Positions 62,101 through 64,000 of a DNA stretch of 64,000 bases are shown piece by piece (the first letter of the stretch is position 1; every line of letters begins with the position of its first letter). This DNA is from Pseudomonadota bacterium. Lineage in GTDB: Bacteria; Pseudomonadota; Gammaproteobacteria; Steroidobacterales; Steroidobacteraceae. Both the position numbers and the translations under genes were made by a program. The notes under the pieces were generated by a model. The model was not told the origin of the DNA and made no database searches. It saw only the letters and a list, made by a program, of their open reading frames with translations. Location of the stretch: the NCBI GenBank assembly GCA_021851405.1, contig JAJZDW010000018.1, positions 1 to 64,000 of the forward strand. The letters are read 5' to 3'.

Positions 62101-62422
62101 CGCCGATCCGCGCGGGCGCTGGATCCTCTGCGGTGCGCACCGCGAGGCGGCCAGTGAGCGGGCGCTCTCGGGGCTCGCCGACGGACGCCTGCGCAGCATC
62201 GTGATCGATCGCTCGTTCATCGATGCCGAGGGAGTGCGGTGGGTGATCGACTTCAAGACCAGCACGCACGAGGGCGGGCGGCTCGAGGGGTTCCTCGCCC
62301 ACGAGCTCGAGCGCTACCGGGCGCAACTCGAGGGGTATCGCGCGCTGGCGCGCGAGCTCGGGCCCGAGCCGGTGCGCGCCGGGCTGTACTTCCCGCTGCT
62401 CGGGGCGTTCCAGGAACTGTGA
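59132..62422 (+). CDS. AddA-like UvrD/RecB-family helicase-nuclease
   Basis: 1096 residues from a GTG behind GGAGG, coupled to the AddB-like gene (GTGA). All SF1 motifs are visible: Walker A 'APAGSGKTT' (31-39), 'ITFTRRAAAEMRERM', Walker B 'ILVDEFQDTSAAQ', motif III 'VVGDPMQSIYMFREAE', 'LRRNFRS', motif V 'QILTIHHAKGLEFDHVVIPGL' and VI 'LLYVAATRARRSLHLYA'. The C-terminal nuclease has 'VRWVIDFKTS'. It unwinds and cuts double-strand-break ends. The pair replaces or supplements RecBCD; RecBCD presence cannot be judged here. Confidence 0.9.
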   Translation: MTVAAAEAPSGDEAAREQATDPRRSIVLQAPAGSGKTTVLTQRLLRLLAEVDDPQEILAITFTRRAAAEMRERMYRALHGQCGSGALGERLRTLVQAVLERSAARGWRLEVDPSRLRILTIDAFNLSLANRLPLAARAGGPLTLGERPQALYALAARQTLLGAEQDGPLAADADLWFERLDNRWGNLERLLAQMLAERAHWLPHVLGHDPQALGERVDASLQRLVHAALAACATLIGAPLVARLARLPGVGPLSAEAGTLEAWQRLGGLVLTQKGEWRRAVNRKLGVEYGEAAARTELQECIAALGAQAPVRAALLEVSALPRPQLAPADAAALAALSRLLRVAAAELEVRFALEGQVDYTRIAGAAQAALTEEGEPSDLALRLGVRLRHILVDEFQDTSAAQTELIAGLTAGWDGEDGRTLFVVGDPMQSIYMFREAEVGCFLAVRDRGIGALRLEPLRLRRNFRSVPALIEWCNVTFGALFPTRDELRSSAVSFTPSLPGRDESSGAGAPAELRLFAAATRAAENAALLERIVALKTADPEASIAVLVAARRHAEQLIGALQSRGVEAIGVKLVPLAEVPVVRDLVALAAALGHLGDRTAWLAVLRAPWCGVTLATLSELSSREAAPLPWEALNDPQRCARCTPGDRERLERVRAVLEAALTHRGHLPFVDWLEQTWLALGGADAYPIDALRHARAFFTAVSERGALLERLGSAALEELLANLYAEPLARAAQPVQILTIHHAKGLEFDHVVIPGLDRRGNHDREPLLRWLDLPREEAGESDLLLAPAPPVGAEDPHGIGTFVKRLRERRGAHEQLRLLYVAATRARRSLHLYATLKPRGEGALPRPAAGSPLARLWPALGPEFLAGLETAAAPGSEASAPAAVAGQRLILPWHRAEPAPPPPLARLPLAGQSLEPPEFSWVQETARHIGTVVHAALQQFAAEASLPVPAVLPSRAHRYEAQLARYGVPAAQLPFATGRVLAALTATLADPRGRWILCGAHREAASERALSGLADGRLRSIVIDRSFIDAEGVRWVIDFKTSTHEGGRLEGFLAHELERYRAQLEGYRALARELGPEPVRAGLYFPLLGAFQEL

Positions 62423-62428
62423 GCCGGC

Positions 62429-63163
62429 TCAGTACGTGCCGGCGAGGGCGAACGGGCGGCGCCCCTGGGCATCCGGGGCGCCGAGATATTGCAGGGCCTG
62501 GAGCAGCGAGGGCGAGGCGCCGGTGCGCGCCGCGACGCGCGCGTGCAGCACGTAGCCCGGCTGCGGGGTGAGGCGCAGGGTGCCGCGCAGCCAGAGCGGA
62601 CCGCCGAGATCACGCAGCTGCCCGCGCGGCTCGCCCGGGGCGGCGGGGAAGCGGATGCGGAAACTGCCCAGCGGGGTGACCGAGCCGCTGCTGTCGATCA
62701 GGCGGCGCACGATGAGCGTGCCCTGCAGCTGCTCGAGGGCACCGGTGCGCGCCACGACGGCGAGCGCAACGTCCGCCTCGAGCACGCCCGTGATGTAGGA
62801 CGGCAGTGCCGGCAGCAGCGCCGGCTCCAGGGGCAACAGCGCGTGCACGTCGCGCGCGCGCAGCGGCCCGTGCCAACTCACGCTCACCTCGCCACGGGCC
62901 CGGGCGCCGGCGCGCCGGGCGCTCAGGTCGGCGACGAGGCGTCCGCCGAGCAGGGCGGCGGGGTGCAGCCGCCAGGTGAGCTGATCGAGGCGCACGCCGG
63001 TGAGGCGTGCCTGCGCGCACTCCCCGCGCCAGAGCGTGCCCTCGACCCGGGCGCAGGTGAGTCGCGGGCCGAGGGCCGGCAACACCCAGGCGGCCGGCAG
63101 GCGCGCAATCAGCACGGCGGCGAACACCGCGGCGGCGAACACGATGATGGCGAGGCGCTGCAC
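62429..63163 (-). CDS. gspN: Type II secretion system protein N
   Basis: 244 residues with one N-terminal membrane anchor ('LAIIVFAAAVFAAVLIARLPAAWVLP'). The periplasmic part has 'VEGTLWRGECAQARLTGVRLDQLTWRLHPAALLGGRLVADLSAR', the typical GspN opening. GspN is an optional inner-membrane component found in some Gammaproteobacteria; it helps assemble the secretion complex. Last gene of the minus-strand operon, three bases after gspM. Confidence 0.87.
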   Translation of the reverse strand: MQRLAIIVFAAAVFAAVLIARLPAAWVLPALGPRLTCARVEGTLWRGECAQARLTGVRLDQLTWRLHPAALLGGRLVADLSARRAGARARGEVSVSWHGPLRARDVHALLPLEPALLPALPSYITGVLEADVALAVVARTGALEQLQGTLIVRRLIDSSGSVTPLGSFRIRFPAAPGEPRGQLRDLGGPLWLRGTLRLTPQPGYVLHARVAARTGASPSLLQALQYLGAPDAQGRRPFALAGTY

Positions 63164-63166
63164 GAC

Positions 63167-63652
63167 TCAGGAGCGTTTCAGGGTGAGCGCCGCATCGACC
63201 AGGCCGGGACCGTCGGCGGCCTGGATGCGTGCGCTTCGCACCACGACGCCATCGCGTTGCTCGAGCCGCGCGAGCCAGGCGATGAGCGCATCGAACGGTG
63301 CGCGCTGCACTCGGACCTGCAGAGTATCGGGGCCCTCGGGCGCACTGCCGGCGAGCGCCCCGGCGAGTCCGGCGCGGCGGGCCGACTGGTCGATCAGCAC
63401 GATGAGCGGCAGCGTGCCGTTGGCTCCCGGCGGGCCAGCCGCCGCCAGTTCGGGCGCCACGCGGCGCATCCAGGCGAGCTCGGCGCGCTGGTGCGCCACG
63501 GTGCGATGCAGCGCCGCGACGCTGCGCTCGAGCGGCAGCACCACCGCCAGCACGAACAGCCCCGCGGCGATGACCCCGCCGATGACGAGGATGCGCCGCT
63601 CGCGGGGGGAGAGACGGCTCAGATCCGGTCGCAACCGCGAAGCGATGTCCAT
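63167..63652 (-). CDS. gspM: Type II secretion system protein M
   Basis: 161 residues. A short cytoplasmic N-terminus ('LSRLSPRERRILVIGGVIAAGLFVLAVVLPLERS') leads into one membrane helix and a periplasmic ferredoxin-like domain ('PDTLQVRVQRAPFDALIAWLARLEQRDGVVVRSARIQAA'). It binds GspL in the inner-membrane platform of the type II secretion machine. Its ATG overlaps the gspL stop by one base. Confidence 0.92.
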   Translation of the reverse strand: MDIASRLRPDLSRLSPRERRILVIGGVIAAGLFVLAVVLPLERSVAALHRTVAHQRAELAWMRRVAPELAAAGPPGANGTLPLIVLIDQSARRAGLAGALAGSAPEGPDTLQVRVQRAPFDALIAWLARLEQRDGVVVRSARIQAADGPGLVDAALTLKRS

Positions 63653-64000
63653 CAGCGTCCCCGGTGCATGTGCAGCCCGCCGATGAAGCGCCCGTGCGCC
63701 CGCGAGCCGCCGGTGAGCTGCGCCGGCCAGCCCTGAGCGCTCAGCGACTGCGCCAGCGCGTTCAGCGTCTCCACCGACGGGGCATCGAGCTCGAGGGTGG
63801 CGGCCGTGCCGTGCAGGCTCACGGCCTTCAGCCGCACGCCGGGCGCTGCGCTGCGCGCGCGCGCCAGCGCCCCGAGCGCCTGCAGAAAGACGCTGCCGCC
63901 GGCCGAGGCGCGCGCCGCGGCGAGGCGCTGCGCCATGATGCGGTGCGCCTCGGAGGCGTCCGTCGCACCCGGCACGACGCGCTGGAACACCTGGGTGAGG
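63652..64000 (-). CDS. gspL: Type II secretion system protein L, C-terminal part (cut by window edge)
   Basis: The frame is open to the window edge; about 115 residues of the C-terminal periplasmic domain are visible ('LTQVFQRVVPGATDASEAHRIMAQRL', 'APGVRLKAVSLHGTAATLELDAPSVETLNALAQSLSAQGWPAQLTGG'). This matches the GspL ferredoxin-like domain that contacts GspM. The rest of the gsp operon would lie to the right. Confidence 0.88.
   Translation of the reverse strand, partial: LTQVFQRVVPGATDASEAHRIMAQRLAAARASAGGSVFLQALGALARARSAAPGVRLKAVSLHGTAATLELDAPSVETLNALAQSLSAQGWPAQLTGGSRAHGRFIGGLHMHRGR

Overview
The window is high-GC DNA with short gaps, frequent ATGA/TGATG stop-start overlaps and bifunctional HisB and HisIE. 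With its TonB-ExbB-ExbD-ExbD set, type II secretion gspLMN genes and SAM-riboswitch metX, it looks like a gammaproteobacterial chromosome of the Xanthomonadales / Steroidobacter / Nevskia kind. This placement is inference from gene content; there is no rRNA or tRNA in the window to confirm it.

Layout. (1) About 1-8.7 kb is a mobile element. It carries the 3' part of a P4-type tyrosine integrase, a small HTH (excisionase-like) gene, two small coupled genes, an inverted-repeat-rich divergent intergenic region (candidate oriT), a MOBV-like relaxase and a replication initiator with an HPH motif. Two exported-protein genes of visibly lower GC sit inside it as cargo: a HEYAE-motif secreted protein and a GloVer-repeat lipoprotein. 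(2) About 8.8-12.5 kb is a defence/stability strip with vapBC and hipBA toxin-antitoxin modules, each with an inverted-repeat operator. Three copies of a ~25-bp dispersed repeat lie around them. (3) 12.6-24.8 kb holds a NarX/NarL-type two-component system, a TonB-dependent receptor, a double-retropepsin/TPR protein, an APH-AAA fusion kinase, a LysR regulator, pirin, azoreductase and a divergent HxlR regulator. (4) 24.8-32.3 kb is a complete his operon on the minus strand (trpR-like, hisG, D, C, B, H, A, F, IE). It has a Trp-operator-like palindrome upstream, and hisF appears to begin at a rare ATT codon. (5) 32.5-36.3 kb holds a host-attachment-family protein, a SAM-I-type riboswitch followed by metX and metB, and a lipoprotein. 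(6) 36.3-43.3 kb is a minus-strand branched-chain amino acid operon (ilvC, leuA, ilvE, leuC, leuD, leuB). It is preceded by a Leu/Val/Ile-rich leader peptide and a textbook attenuator with a perfectly complementary antiterminator segment. (7) 43.4-64 kb holds an M17 aminopeptidase, tonB-exbB-exbD-exbD with a TPR protein, a peroxiredoxin, etfBA, a peptide ABC transporter, an AlaA-like aminotransferase, an AddB/AddA-like DNA repair nuclease-helicase pair and the 3' end of a type II secretion operon (gspL partial, gspM, gspN).

Three amino acid pathways here each show a different visible control device: a repressor-operator loop for His, a riboswitch for Met and ribosome-mediated attenuation for Ile/Val/Leu. 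The mobile element, the candidate oriT, the toxin-antitoxin strip with its dispersed repeats, and the unusual hisF start are the least routine parts.
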